NCBI GenBank assembly: GCA_037157565.1
Contig: JAZHRO010000014.1
Location: 100,843,501-100,907,500 of the forward strand
Length of the DNA stretch: 64,000 nucleotides
Source of the DNA: Thalassia testudinum
Lineage: Eukaryota > Streptophyta > Magnoliopsida > Alismatales > Hydrocharitaceae
Direction of reading: 5' to 3'
The notes beneath the pieces are model-generated. The model saw only the letters and a list, made by a program, of their open reading frames with translations. It had not been told where the DNA came from and did not search any database. Each line of letters begins with the position of its first letter. Positions within the stretch are counted from its first letter, which is position 1. A program made the position numbers and the translations under genes. Of this stretch, positions 55,027 through 64,000 are shown piece by piece.

Positions 55027-56031
55027 TGATGAGGCGTGTTTCACGAATTAAAATTAGGGTTTGGAGTACCCATCGTTGTAGCTCGCAAAATGTGTCTATC
55101 AAATAAAATTTATAACTGAAACTCAAGGGGAGTTTCGGGTTGAACATAGGGAGGCGACGTTTACTTTGGTTGAAAATCGCACTTCATTTTGTTTCTTTTT
55201 AGTATTTTGAGGTTTTGGTATTTTTTTTATGTTTTTGAAATAAAAAGACATGCAAGAGAAATTCACAAGAGAGATGGAACAAATATGATATATATCACTC
55301 CAATGTTAATTACAATGATCTATGAAAGCATAAAAGAGATAGGGGTGAGACGAAACCTCCTGAATTGGCTGTTCAGCGAGACGACAGTTCCTGGCGGAAG
55401 CTTGGATGAAGGAGTTGAGATGCAGGAGATGGAGGTGATCTTCTACTGGAATGAGGTGGGAGGTTGGCTCCAAGGCTTCTTATGAAGGTAGTGGGATGAC
55501 GAACGAATGTTTGGTGGGGCAAAGGATCATTACACTAATAAGAGGCCTTTGGAGCTTGAGAGTAAGCTCTAATGGAGCTTTGGTAGGCTACTAGAGCTTA
55601 GGAGTAGGTGGGAGTAGAGTAGGTAGAGATGAAGAGGAATGGGGGGTGTAGGGGTGTTTACATAGTGGAGGGAAGAAGAAATTTGTGTAGAAGGCTGTAG
55701 TGACAGCTGCAAGCATCACTAAAGACCCCTTGCAACTGTCGCTGAAGATCGCGCCCCCATTGCTCATGCCTACAGCTATCCTTGTGCCTATAGGCAATTA
55801 ATGACAACTGCAAGTGTCACTAAAGGCCGACCAGGCTATTGCTGAAGATCGCGCCAACTAAGCACATGCTCGCAGCTAGCCTATGCATTACACGCACCTG
55901 GTCGCATGCACGTGCTCGTGCACTGGTGCTGCGGTTTGTTGTGCATGCACCTGTGCGCATGCGTGCTTGCACTACGCTGTGGCTGGCAATGCACGCACAG
56001 ATGCACGTGCATTCATCCAATTTCTAATTTA

Positions 56032-56106
56032 GGGGGTCCACGGGTCTCGAACCCGTGCTCCTTCTTTGCAAGCCAAGAGCTTCACCGTTGCGCCAAGCCG
56101 GCTCTT
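56032..56106 (-). other. tRNA-like block in LTR J
   Basis: The minus strand has TTGGCGCAACGGTGAAGC (A-box) and a perfect T-arm, ACGGG-TTCGAGA-CCCGT (56056-56040). A TTGGCTTGCAAAGAAGG segment sits where the anticodon arm would be. The 3' end GGACCCCC does not pair with the 5' side, so this is tRNA-derived or tRNA-mimicking, not a working tRNA gene. It is the best of the seven such blocks. Confidence 0.65.
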
Positions 56107-56148
56107 CTAACGAGAAGATGCCTTATGGGCATGCAGTGGAGAGATCTT

Positions 56149-56180
56149 CTCAGTCGTTGGATCTTGATCCAATGGCTGAG
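56149..56180. promoter_or_regulatory. ATCCAA hairpin of LTR J
   Basis: CTCAGTCGTTGGAT-CTTG-ATCCAATGGCTGAG, 12 of 14 pairs. Confidence 0.65.
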
Positions 56181-56586
56181 AATGGAGATGAAGTTGCTGC
56201 TAGCCGGTGTTGGGCAGCCTAGATGGCACCATGTGGCACCATCTGGGCTATCCATCTTCTTTTTGTTGCAGAGGGTGCCACGGTGCTCGGATCGATTTGA
56301 TTTGCACGTTGTTCGAATGTGATCGTTGCTCCGTATCCATTCATACAGTCGGATTGCGATCGTCGTCCTGATCAAATCCGCATGGTTAGATCATCCATTG
56401 AAGGCCTTGAAATAAATCTTCTTTCGTCCTGGCCATAGAAAGAATGTAATTAACCTAAAATATACACAACTACTCTAAATGCAGGATGATGCATGCTATG
56501 CAATATTTATAATATGAAATGCAAATCTAAGCCTAGGAACATTCATGAATAGGCATTTTAACCAAATTAAATGTGTCTATATCATA

Positions 56587-56594
56587 CCCCCATG
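56587..56594 (-). other. Polypurine tract of K
   Basis: Minus strand CATGGGGG, TA, LTR start, as in G. Confidence 0.7.
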
Positions 56595-57949
56595 CCTATT
56601 TTTTGCTAGTCCCTAATAAAATTAAACTGCATGCTATGCATAAAAACAAAATTAGAATTAGATAGCTTAGGCCTAAGTCATTTATTAACAATAGAAAATT
56701 TCAACTAAGGTCCTAAACTATGAAAACTCAACAATACCCGAGTGTCTGCCAAAATGAAGACCGCCCAAGTCCTTGCCTTATTTAAAAAGAGAAGATACAT
56801 TTTTTTGTTTTTCTTCTTTTCTAATTTTTTGGACTTTTGGAGTTTGAGAGTTTCGGGATAACTTTTTACGGCTACCCAACCTGCCCAAGACTCGAAAATG
56901 ACTCTAAGTGCTAAGCATCTAGTGAAAAGAGTGAAAGACTCACTAGGCGGCTGTTAAAACATACTCTAGGTTTCTATGACTCTAGGTGACCTTGCCTAGA
57001 AGTTTATCTTTTCAAATGGTAGCTTTCTCCCTATTTTTATTTATGGGGTCAACACAAGGGTGAACCCAGTGTATATCTCCCCGATTTATTCTACTTCCCC
57101 GCTTCTTCCCTAAGTGTTTTGGGAATTATTGTGCATTTTTGTGAGTTGGGCTCTGGACAACCGGCCAATAGGCTGTTACCCAGGGTAACTTACCAGTCAT
57201 ACTCGTGCGGTGAAGTGCGATTTTGTTTATTTATTTATTTACTATTTTTTTATTTTCTCCTTTTTTTTAAAGTAGGTGGCTTCCATGATCTAAGATTTCC
57301 CTAAAGGCAGTACGAAGAAAATGGTCTTGTGACTGGGCTCTGGACAACCGGTCGATGAGCTTTTACCACCGACAACTTGCCAGCCATACCACCCTACATG
57401 ATTCATTAGCTACCGAATTTCTGAAGAAATCGCCAAAAAATGAGTCAGTGCAAACAGGATGTAGATGCTTAGGCTTAAAGTCCCCTCAAATCAGAGGGTG
57501 GGTTGATAAGTCGTATACTTATCACCCCAATTTATTGACCAATTTAAAATAGAATTACTTGGTGAGGACTCGAGACTAAGTCCACATTCGAGTGGACACC
57601 CGAGCTAATTAAGCCTAAAGACATGAAGAGTCGAAGTGTTTAGGTCTTATCATATCAATTCCTAAAGTTAATAACTTCCAAAACCCTAAGTTCTCTTCTA
57701 ATTCTTTGTCTTTTTTGAATTTTCAATTTTGTTTTAAAATAACAGGAAATTATTATTACGGCTGACAAAAAGATTATTTCATAAGATATCCACCCCCCAT
57801 GGTTAGCTAATGCAATGTCCTCATTGTTGAAATGAAAGCATGCAGGAGAGCAAAAATGGAAGAATAGCACCTGGTTTCTGTGAGATTCTGGTTAGCTCAA
57901 AATAGTCTTTACACATGCTAAGTTTAGTGCCTTCAGCTAGGCAAGGTCA
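56595..57949 (-). other. 3' region of K
   Basis: No gene. Matches the G 3' region throughout, with the same two direct repeats (near 57148-57225 and 57334-57402). Confidence 0.7.
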
Positions 57950-58615
57950 TTAATAAAAATAACTAGCACTGAGGCTGTAATAACACAGTTTCCAGCCCCC
58001 TAGATTTGGGTCCTGGAGAGTAAAAATGGGCTTGCCAGAGAGATGATCAATGAAAGTGGCAAGCTGGTGGTGCAAGGAGAGCCCAAATGGTCTCCAAGAG
58101 TTTTGTTGATTTAGTATAGAGGAGGTGTGGGTGGATATAGAATTTGTGCAATGGTTGCGTGAAAAAGGATGGTGAGGGTTTGGTGATGAGTTGGGGGTTT
58201 GTGGGTACTCTAGAATATCTAACATTTCAAGAGTTTCTCCCCAAAGTTCAATTTCATCCTCACAATTTGGGTGCTTAATCCAACCATCTTGACCTTCATG
58301 ATTCCCACCCAAACGTTGAACCTCAGACTCCAAAAATTCAGGATGAGGACATTGTTGGGTTTTAACTTGATCATGTGAATCATCCAACAAATTTCCAAAT
58401 TCATCAATATCTTCCTCATCCCGAGTTGCCACAGTTTGTTGTATGTCTTTATTGTCCTCAATTATCCCTGCAACCATGTGATTTTCTTCCTGAGTTTGGG
58501 TTGAGTTGGCCCTTAAAAGGTTGTCTAAGGTATGTATGGCCATTACCTTTTCTATTCTGCCAAGCTCCTCCATCAAACCACACTTAATTTTATCCTTCTT
58601 TGAGACCTCAAACAT
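57950..58615 (-). CDS. Open accessory frame of K (221 codons)
   Basis: The minus-strand ATG at 58615 continues the protease reading without a stop between (FNMFEVSKKDK), so it may be the C-terminus of a gag-protease-accessory polyprotein. It is acidic to residue 140 (DEEDIDEFGNLLDDSHDQ), then Ser/Thr/Asn/His-rich. It ends NSWRPFGLSLHHQLATFIDH followed by LSGKPIF and a Tyr-rich tail. No RT, integrase or nuclease motif. The HHQ part resembles the last parts of the P and E1 frames. Located where RT-integrase stands in G; the stop lies at the edge of the conserved 3' region. Function unknown. It is the longest undamaged coding piece of K. Confidence 0.45.
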   Translation of the reverse strand: MFEVSKKDKIKCGLMEELGRIEKVMAIHTLDNLLRANSTQTQEENHMVAGIIEDNKDIQQTVATRDEEDIDEFGNLLDDSHDQVKTQQCPHPEFLESEVQRLGGNHEGQDGWIKHPNCEDEIELWGETLEMLDILEYPQTPNSSPNPHHPFSRNHCTNSISTHTSSILNQQNSWRPFGLSLHHQLATFIDHLSGKPIFTLQDPNLGGWKLCYYSLSASYFY

Positions 58616-59216
58616 ATTAAATCAATTCATTTTATTCCCAGAAGCCATTTCTATATTTCCCGATTCACAATCAATCCTTGCCTTGGCGGTAGCCAAGAAA
58701 GGTCTTCCAAAAATAATTGGGTGTGGTTGAACTATTTTGGTGCTTCCATGTCTAGGACCATAAAATCAGCAAGGTAATGCAAATCATTAACCTTGACTAA
58801 AACATCCTCAATACCCCTTGGTTTTGTAATGGATCTATCAACAACTACAAGGTTATGTCAGTGTGTTTCAAGTAGCCTAGACCCAATTCCATGTGCAGTG
58901 AGGTGGGGATCACATTAATGGAAGCGCCCAAGTCGAGAAGGGCTTGGTTAGAAGTGATGTTTCCTATTATGCAGGAAATTAGCGGGGCTCCTGGGTCCTG
59001 CTTCTTAGGAGGTAGCTTGTTTAAGATCATTGTGCTTGTGTTATCAGACAAGACTACTCTCCAAATGTTTTCAGATTCTGCTCTACGCTTTGCTTTATAT
59101 GAATTCAGTAAACCTATGGCATTGGCTGGGATTGATCTGATAGCAACAAGGAGTAAAATGATTGTCAATTTGAAATCCTGAAGTAAGGACATCCTTTCCT
59201 CCAATTTCTCCTCCAA
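58616..59216 (-). pseudogene. Protease of element K, decayed
   Basis: The minus strand has IPLL-type spacer remains (LLVAIRSIPANAIGLLNSYK), NKLPPKKQDPGAPLISCIIG, QALLDLGASINVIPTS (active site), then in other frames LVVVDRSITKPRGI, PIIFGRPFLATAKARIDCES. Same layout as G 42832-42326. Frameshifts lie near 58850 and 58740. Confidence 0.8.
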
Positions 59217-60254
59217 CTTTTTCTATTTTCCCATACAACAACAACATACTCCCAAATCAGACTCTGATGTTTTGTTGATCGAATTCCTAGTTGGGAGTCT
59301 AGAATTCTTACTACGGGGCCTAATGGTGTTGCCATGGGGTTGGGTAGGTGCCTTGTGTCTACTACCACACCTTAAGGTGATGGTATTTGCCGTGGCAAAA
59401 TGCTATTGGTTAGTGCTTTGGGGAGGGTTGGCCAAAATAGGAGGCTCCCGATTGATTATGGTAGGAACTTGGTTCACTCTGGGAGGGGCTAGGGTAGCCT
59501 GATAGATTGCATGAGATTGAGCATACGACTCCCCATAATTACCAAACCCTTAAGACCCAGCGCCTCGGTTCTATACATTCCTTGGGTTTGGTACAAGTTG
59601 TGATGGTAGAGATCTGGGTTGTCGGTTGTTTACACTAAGTCCGGATTGCAAGGTGTCCAGCAAAGTTTTCATTTGTTGCATGAGCTAGAGCATTGACCCT
59701 TGCCTTTCTACCATCTTCAAGTTTATATCAGCCTGCTTGCCGAGTTGTTGAGCATTCCACATGGACTGATTAACCTAATTTGGGGCAACTGAGTATATAC
59801 ATGACCCTGACCCATTGGTTTTTGCGATACATAGTTATTGGGTCGATATTAGGTCTGATGCCCCTACACTTTCCAAGAGAAGTTAGGATGATTTTTCCAA
59901 CCAGAATTGTAGGAATTCGAGTAAGGGTTGGACCTAACATTCTCCTGCACAGCATGAACATCCTCATAAGATGAGGATGAAGAAGGATTAGAAAAGCTGG
60001 GATCAAATGCCCCAGTTTGGAACCCATAAGGTTCCGAGAAGAGCTGGCCTGAAGGTCGAGTCAACTCCAGCTGGTTCACAAACTCCCATCTCCTAGGAGC
60101 TTGCGAAGAATGGTATCCCGATTCCTATGATTGAGTGGATCTAGAAAAATTAGAGTTTCTAGACATCCACTCTTCCATTTGTTTAGCAATCAGATCCATC
60201 TTATCTAATTTATTGCAAATCAATTCCATATCAAATGTATGAGAATCTTGGACT
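59217..60254 (-). pseudogene. Gag of element K, cut by element A
   Basis: The minus strand reads QDSHTFDMELICNKLDKMDLI-like sequence at 60240-60180, then NQLELTRPSGQLFSEPYGFQ (60079 on), TGAFDPSFSNPS, YNSGWKNHPNFSWK (59905-59870) and GNRGAG-type remains. It parallels G 44050-43000. The N-terminal part is missing because element A starts at 60255; the equivalent of the missing junction can be seen in the gag of A at 63930-64000. Confidence 0.8.
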
Positions 60255-60984
60255 TGTTGTAGACACATCTACTTAGGTTAAAATCCCTACTCATGCATGT
60301 TCCTAGGCTTAGATTTGCATTTCATGTTATAATATTGCATAGCATGCATCATTCTTCATTTAGAGTAGTTGTATATAATTTAGGTTAATTGCATCCCTTT
60401 TGTGGTCAGGAGTGAAGGATATTTATTTCAGAGCCTTGAATTGACAATCCGACCATATGGATCTGATCAAGACGACGATCGGAGTCCAATGCCTCTGAAA
60501 TCGCCTCGATCGAAGTCCCAGAGCATCATATGTAGTCTGAGGAAGATCAACAACCAAGGGACTAGGTGACATAATTCGACACTTCAAATGACAAATCCAA
60601 CCACATTGGTGGATTCAGGTCGACGATCGTAGCCTAACGGCGTAAAAATCGACTCAATCTGACCTCTATAGTAACCCCTACAACGAAAAGAAGATGGATG
60701 GCCCAGATTGCACCACATGGCACAGGCCAGGCCACCCAGCGCATGCACGAACCACCTCATGCACGCAGCAGTGCGGGTGCGCACGTGCGCAAGCGAGCAT
60801 GTGCATAGCGCAGCGCCAGCACGTGAGCGTGCGTGCGCGCTGCAAATAGAGGATAACGCACTCCAGCGATGTATGAGCTAGCCTATAGCCATGCATGAGC
60901 TGGACCTACAGTGACGCTTACAACTGTCGCTAATTCTTCACACGCCAACAAAGCCAGTTGTGGGTGTGATCGGGCATGAGCGGG

Positions 60985-61090
60985 CATGAGCTGCCTACAG
61001 CGACGCTTCCAGCGACGGCCTGGATGTCACTAATGGTCATGAGCTGCCTACAGCGACGCTTCCAGCGACGGCCTGGATGTCACTAATGGT
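60985..61090 (+). repeat. Perfect tandem duplication, 2 x 53 bp, in A LTR
   Basis: Units 60985-61037 and 61038-61090 both begin CATGAGCTGCCTACAGCGAC and end TGTCACTAATGGT and are identical by eye. Confidence 0.92.
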
Positions 61091-61121
61091 CCCATACCTA
61101 TTTTTGCCTCTTCTCCTCCAC

Positions 61122-61129
61122 TATAAAAG
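61122..61129 (+). promoter_or_regulatory. TATA box of A 5' LTR
   Basis: TATAAAAG in CTCCACTATAAAAGGACC, 32 bp after the tandem duplication. Confidence 0.7.
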
Positions 61130-61838
61130 GACCTACATCCCCTCCCTTCCAAGACATATCTACCTACTCTACTCCCACCTACTCCCAAGCTCTAGCAAGC
61201 CTACCAACTCTCCATTAGAGCTTGTTCTCAAGCTCCCAAGGTGCCTATTAGTATAGCGAACCTCTGCCCCACCAAATACTCCTCCAACTTCCCACCCCCC
61301 TTCATAGGTTGCCTTGGAGTCGTCCTCTCATCTCCAATCTAGTAGTAGATCATCTCCGTCTTCTCACCTCCATTCTGGAGCCACGCCAAAGCTTTCCTCA
61401 ACCCAACGTCCTCCTGCATCTCACCTCTATCGTTCCACTCCTCACCTCCTTTGTCCAAGCTTCCGCCAGGCACCGTCGTCTCTCCGAACAACCGATTCGG
61501 GAGATTTCCTCTCACCCCCTCTCTTTTTATGCTTTCATAGTAGATTGTAATAGACATTGAAGTGATATCTATACCATTTTCATTCCATCTCTAACTTGTG
61601 ATTCGTTTGCTTGTTTTCTTCTTTCAAAAACACAAAAAAAATAACAAAACCCTAAAATACCAAAAAGAAACAAAACGAAGCATGATTTTCAATTAAAGTA
61701 AACGTCGCCTCCCTGTGTTCGACCTGGGACTCCCTTGGAGTTGCTGTATAAATTTTATCTGATCGACATGTTTTGCAACTACGAAGATGGGTTACTTGTA
61801 ACCCTGATTTCTAACACGCGAAACACGTGCGACCATTT

Positions 61839-61858
61839 TGGCACCGTTGCCGAGGAGG
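61839..61858 (+). other. Primer-binding site of A
   Basis: TGGCACCGTTGCCGAGGAGG, three bases after the LTR; tRNA-Asp-like. Confidence 0.85.
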
Positions 61859-63167
61859 CAACAGAATTTACTTTATTGTTTATTGCATTTCTTTCCATTT
61901 ACATAGCACTAACCCTACTTGTCTTTGATCTACCATCTTGCAGGTACCCTAGCATAGAGATCCAAGTGCAGTAGACTAAAGTGCAGGCAGAGTACTCTGC
62001 AAGTGTCCCCCACATTCCCCCCACTAGTTCATTTCGCCACACTCATAACCAAGACCTAATCTACTTAGGTGTTTGCATCAACCCTAGGATAGAATTGTGT
62101 GCCTTGTTTGCCACCTTCATCCACCTCACCCCCGCAATTAAAAAAGAAAAAAGAGATACTTTATGTGGGACGAATCAATATACACACTCTATACACCCAC
62201 ATTTAAGGCACATAATTGGACTTGATTTTCATCTACCCAACCGGGCTTCCGACCTATGGACCTGGTACACGAATTCAACACATAAAAGAATAGAAATCAT
62301 ATTAGGTTAACCACCTTTTGTGTACCCTAATCAGTGGTGCAGCTGAGCCAATTGATTGAATTGTTTGAGTTACACCACCTAATCTTAAAAAGGTTCATTT
62401 TGTTGCTGCCCCATAGGATTCAATAACTAGGTCAAGCCAGGCACTCCATATTTTTCTTGATTTCTAAAGGACAATATTTGAACACATGCTTTCAAAAACA
62501 AACTTCGTTTACCTCACAAAACTTGGTTGAAAACACCTAATATTTGAATCCTAAAAGCTATTAAGCAAGATTCGAACCCTAAAATTCACCTCGTCATTAA
62601 TAATCTTGCTTGAAAACCTCTTGGTTGTGCACATTCACACGTTCTCAAATAAATCATTAAGGGCACAACCCTTTAAGAGCCATCACATTCCATAGCACCA
62701 ATTTCCCAAACATAACTAAAATCAATTAGACATTGGCCCTAAGGATTCATTCGCTCGTCAGGATCCAGATTGAGGTTATTCACAATTAACCTACTTATAC
62801 TAGTCAATCTGATGTCTAGCTAGGGGAGCAGCGTAAAACGACCGCGGCTGGGGGGTACACTAAGAATCGGAGGCGCAAGCCAAAGGAAGAACCTTCTCCC
62901 CAGTCCCTCCTTCTAACTAGTTGGATTGCCTGGACATAAGTAGAGTAAGTCATCCATAATCTTAGGATGGATTCTGAGAGTCAGTAGACCTTAGGCTACC
63001 CCATCTAAGGATAGGCTTGTATTTTTTGTGCTACAGGGTCCCTTCTCTTCCCCGTCCTTCCGACTTCCTTCCAGTGTATGCTTGGAAGGAGATCATTGAA
63101 CCCTAGATTGGAAGGACCGTTAGACCATTCCCAGAGGTGGAGGTTGAGCTTTAGCCAAGTAGATCCC
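61859..63167 (+). other. Leader of A
   Basis: About 1.3 kb between primer-binding site and gag with no long frame. It matches the G leader in reverse orientation and lacks the N insertion. Confidence 0.7.
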
Positions 63168-64000
63168 ATGGCTGATCAACAACCACCTCCCCCGCTCCCA
63201 AACCAGCAAGAGCTGATTCAGAAGCAGTTGGAAGAATTGTAGCAGATGCAGCAATGGTTCCAACGAATGAATGGTCAGGGTGCTCGACCCTTGAAGGATT
63301 TTTATGATCCTTCAAATTATGAGGATTGTCTCAGTGTTGTAATTCCTGCCGAAGATGTTGAGATCAAGCCCCAAGTTTTAGGTCTAATTAAACACTTTCA
63401 CAAGCTTGGCTCAAAGGACTCATTCCAACATTTAGAAGACCTAATCACTCTGGTTCAGACCACCAAATCGTAGAATGTGGATGAAGAACAGATGCTCATG
63501 AGGCCTTTCCCCATTCACACAGGAATAAGGCCTCACATTGGTATCGTACCATTGGAAGACCGATTTCTACCTAGACAGCTTTGAAATTGGCCTTCCTGAA
63601 AAAGTTCTTCCCAATTGGGCCAACCAATGCATTGCGACAGGCAATTACCACTTTTGCCCAGTGGTAGGGGGAACCATGAGGCATGGGAAAGATTCCAGGA
63701 TCTGTTGTGGAAGTGTCCACACCACTAGGTGTCTAAGTGGCAACTTGTGCAGATTTTTTAATCACGGTTTAATGATCAACTCCATAATCATGTGGATACT
63801 TTTTGCGGAGGCAATTTCCTCAACAAGGAGGCAGATAGTGCATATGATTTGTTTGAGGGAATGAGCAAAAATTCTTTAAACCACACCTCCATGGAAACCT
63901 TCAACCGATCCCAACAAATTAGATCAAATGCCAATGAGGTCCAAGATTCTCATACATCTGATATGGAATTGATATACAAAAGATTAGATAAGATGGATCT
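63168..64000 (+). pseudogene. Gag of element A (partial, decayed)
   Basis: ATG at 63168, MADQQPPPPLPNQQELIQK, then a stop at codon 25 (TAG in QLEEL*QMQQW). It goes on RPLKDFYDPSNYEDCLSVVI, LITLVQTTKS, a stop, then in shifted frames FPIHTG, AWERFQDLLWKCPHH, FNDQLHNHVDTFCGGNF, SAYDLFEGMSKNS and SDMELIYKRLDKMD. These are the retrotransposon gag domain landmarks of this clade. The product would be the particle protein. At least three stops or shifts. It continues beyond the window. Confidence 0.85.

Larger units (their letters stand above)
55027..56584 (-). repeat. LTR J: 3' LTR of K (1558 bp)
   Basis: The sense strand starts TGATATAGACACATTT at 56584 and ends CGCCTCATCA at 55027. It contains a G-box-like inverted repeat (56222-56243), hairpin (56149-56180), tRNA-like block (56032-56106) and AGTGACA inverted repeats near 55800 and 55698. 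Closest to LTR A. Confidence 0.87.
55027..60254 (-). mobile_element. Non-autonomous Athila-like element K (gag and protease only)
   Basis: Minus strand: gag (interrupted at 60254 by element A), protease, a 221-codon open frame, 3' region, polypurine tract (56587-56594), 3' LTR J (55027-56584). The protease is followed within about 650 bp by the 3' region that in G follows integrase, so RT, RNase H and integrase are absent. Its 5' LTR must lie beyond the window. Confidence 0.85.
60255..61835 (+). repeat. A 5' LTR (1581 bp)
   Basis: Starts TGTTGTAGACACATCT and ends ACGTGCGACCA. It has a decayed G-box repeat (60706-60727), a 53-bp perfect tandem duplication, a TATA box at 61122 and a leader with CTACTCTACTCCCACCTACT. 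The ATCCAAC hairpin and tRNA-like block of sister LTRs are missing. Confidence 0.88.
60255..64000 (+). mobile_element. Athila-like element A (5' half, continues past the window)
   Basis: Plus strand: 5' LTR 60255-61835, primer-binding site 61839, leader, gag from 63168 to the window end. Inserted head-to-head into the gag of K; the left flank ggact (60250-60254) is the predicted duplication. Whether it carries pol cannot be seen. Confidence 0.88.

Noticed and set aside
56032..56106. Possible functional tRNA gene
   Set aside because: The T-arm is perfect, but the acceptor stem does not pair and the D- and anticodon arms are poor; it also lies inside an LTR. Kept only as tRNA-like.

Overview
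This window looks like heterochromatic or intergenic DNA of a flowering plant. It is made almost entirely of nested retrotransposons, and I find no host protein-coding gene, rRNA gene or functional tRNA gene. The evidence is Ty3/gypsy pol proteins with the Athila-clade signature (LPFIDQ...L, GWRVCI(D/E)YRKLN, FGLCNAP), primer-binding sites resembling the tRNA-Asp complement (TGGCGCCATTGC and variants), one plant L1-type LINE, and Ty1/copia LTR debris. I cannot name the species from the sequence. Layout, left to right: (1) 1-11661, minus strand, a non-autonomous Athila-like element P (left end outside the window), with a LINE inserted at 3089-8081 between perfect 18-bp target duplications. (2) 8789-33468, minus strand, a decayed autonomous Athila element L (gag, protease, RT, RNase H, integrase). 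Its 3' LTR is also the 5' LTR of P. L is split by E1 (14539-24231, plus strand, perfect 5-bp duplication atggt), by a solo LTR B (25497-27219) and by an unassigned AT-repeat/GC-rich block (29700-32110). E1's 3' LTR itself carries a copia solo LTR S (20969-22674). (3) 33469-36212, plus strand, an internally deleted Athila-like element M. (4) 36213-52343, minus strand, a second autonomous Athila element G with both LTRs. It is interrupted by solo LTR N (44981-46692, perfect duplication gtggg) and by solo LTR F (49190-51756) inside its 5' LTR, and is followed by a stub of another G-like element. (5) 52526-55026, a copia fragment R and a truncated LTR H. (6) 55027-60254, minus strand, element K, which keeps gag and protease but has an unrelated open frame in place of RT-RNase H-integrase. 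(7) 60255 to the window end, plus strand, element A, inserted into the gag of K. How the parts relate: autonomous elements (L, G) would have supplied RT and integrase; E1, P and K look like non-autonomous relatives sharing LTR tips, primer-binding sites and 3' regions with them. All coding regions seen are broken by stops, frameshifts or lost catalytic residues, except short conserved frames. The most unusual signals are a repeated three-part module in the U3 of most gypsy LTRs (a G-box palindrome, an ATCCAAC hairpin and a tRNA-like block in fixed order), accessory frames in three non-autonomous elements that end with a similar HHQ segment, and two short frames in the 5' and 3' regions that stay aligned without indels between E1 and L. 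Insertion borders marked by target duplications are firm; borders without one are approximate.
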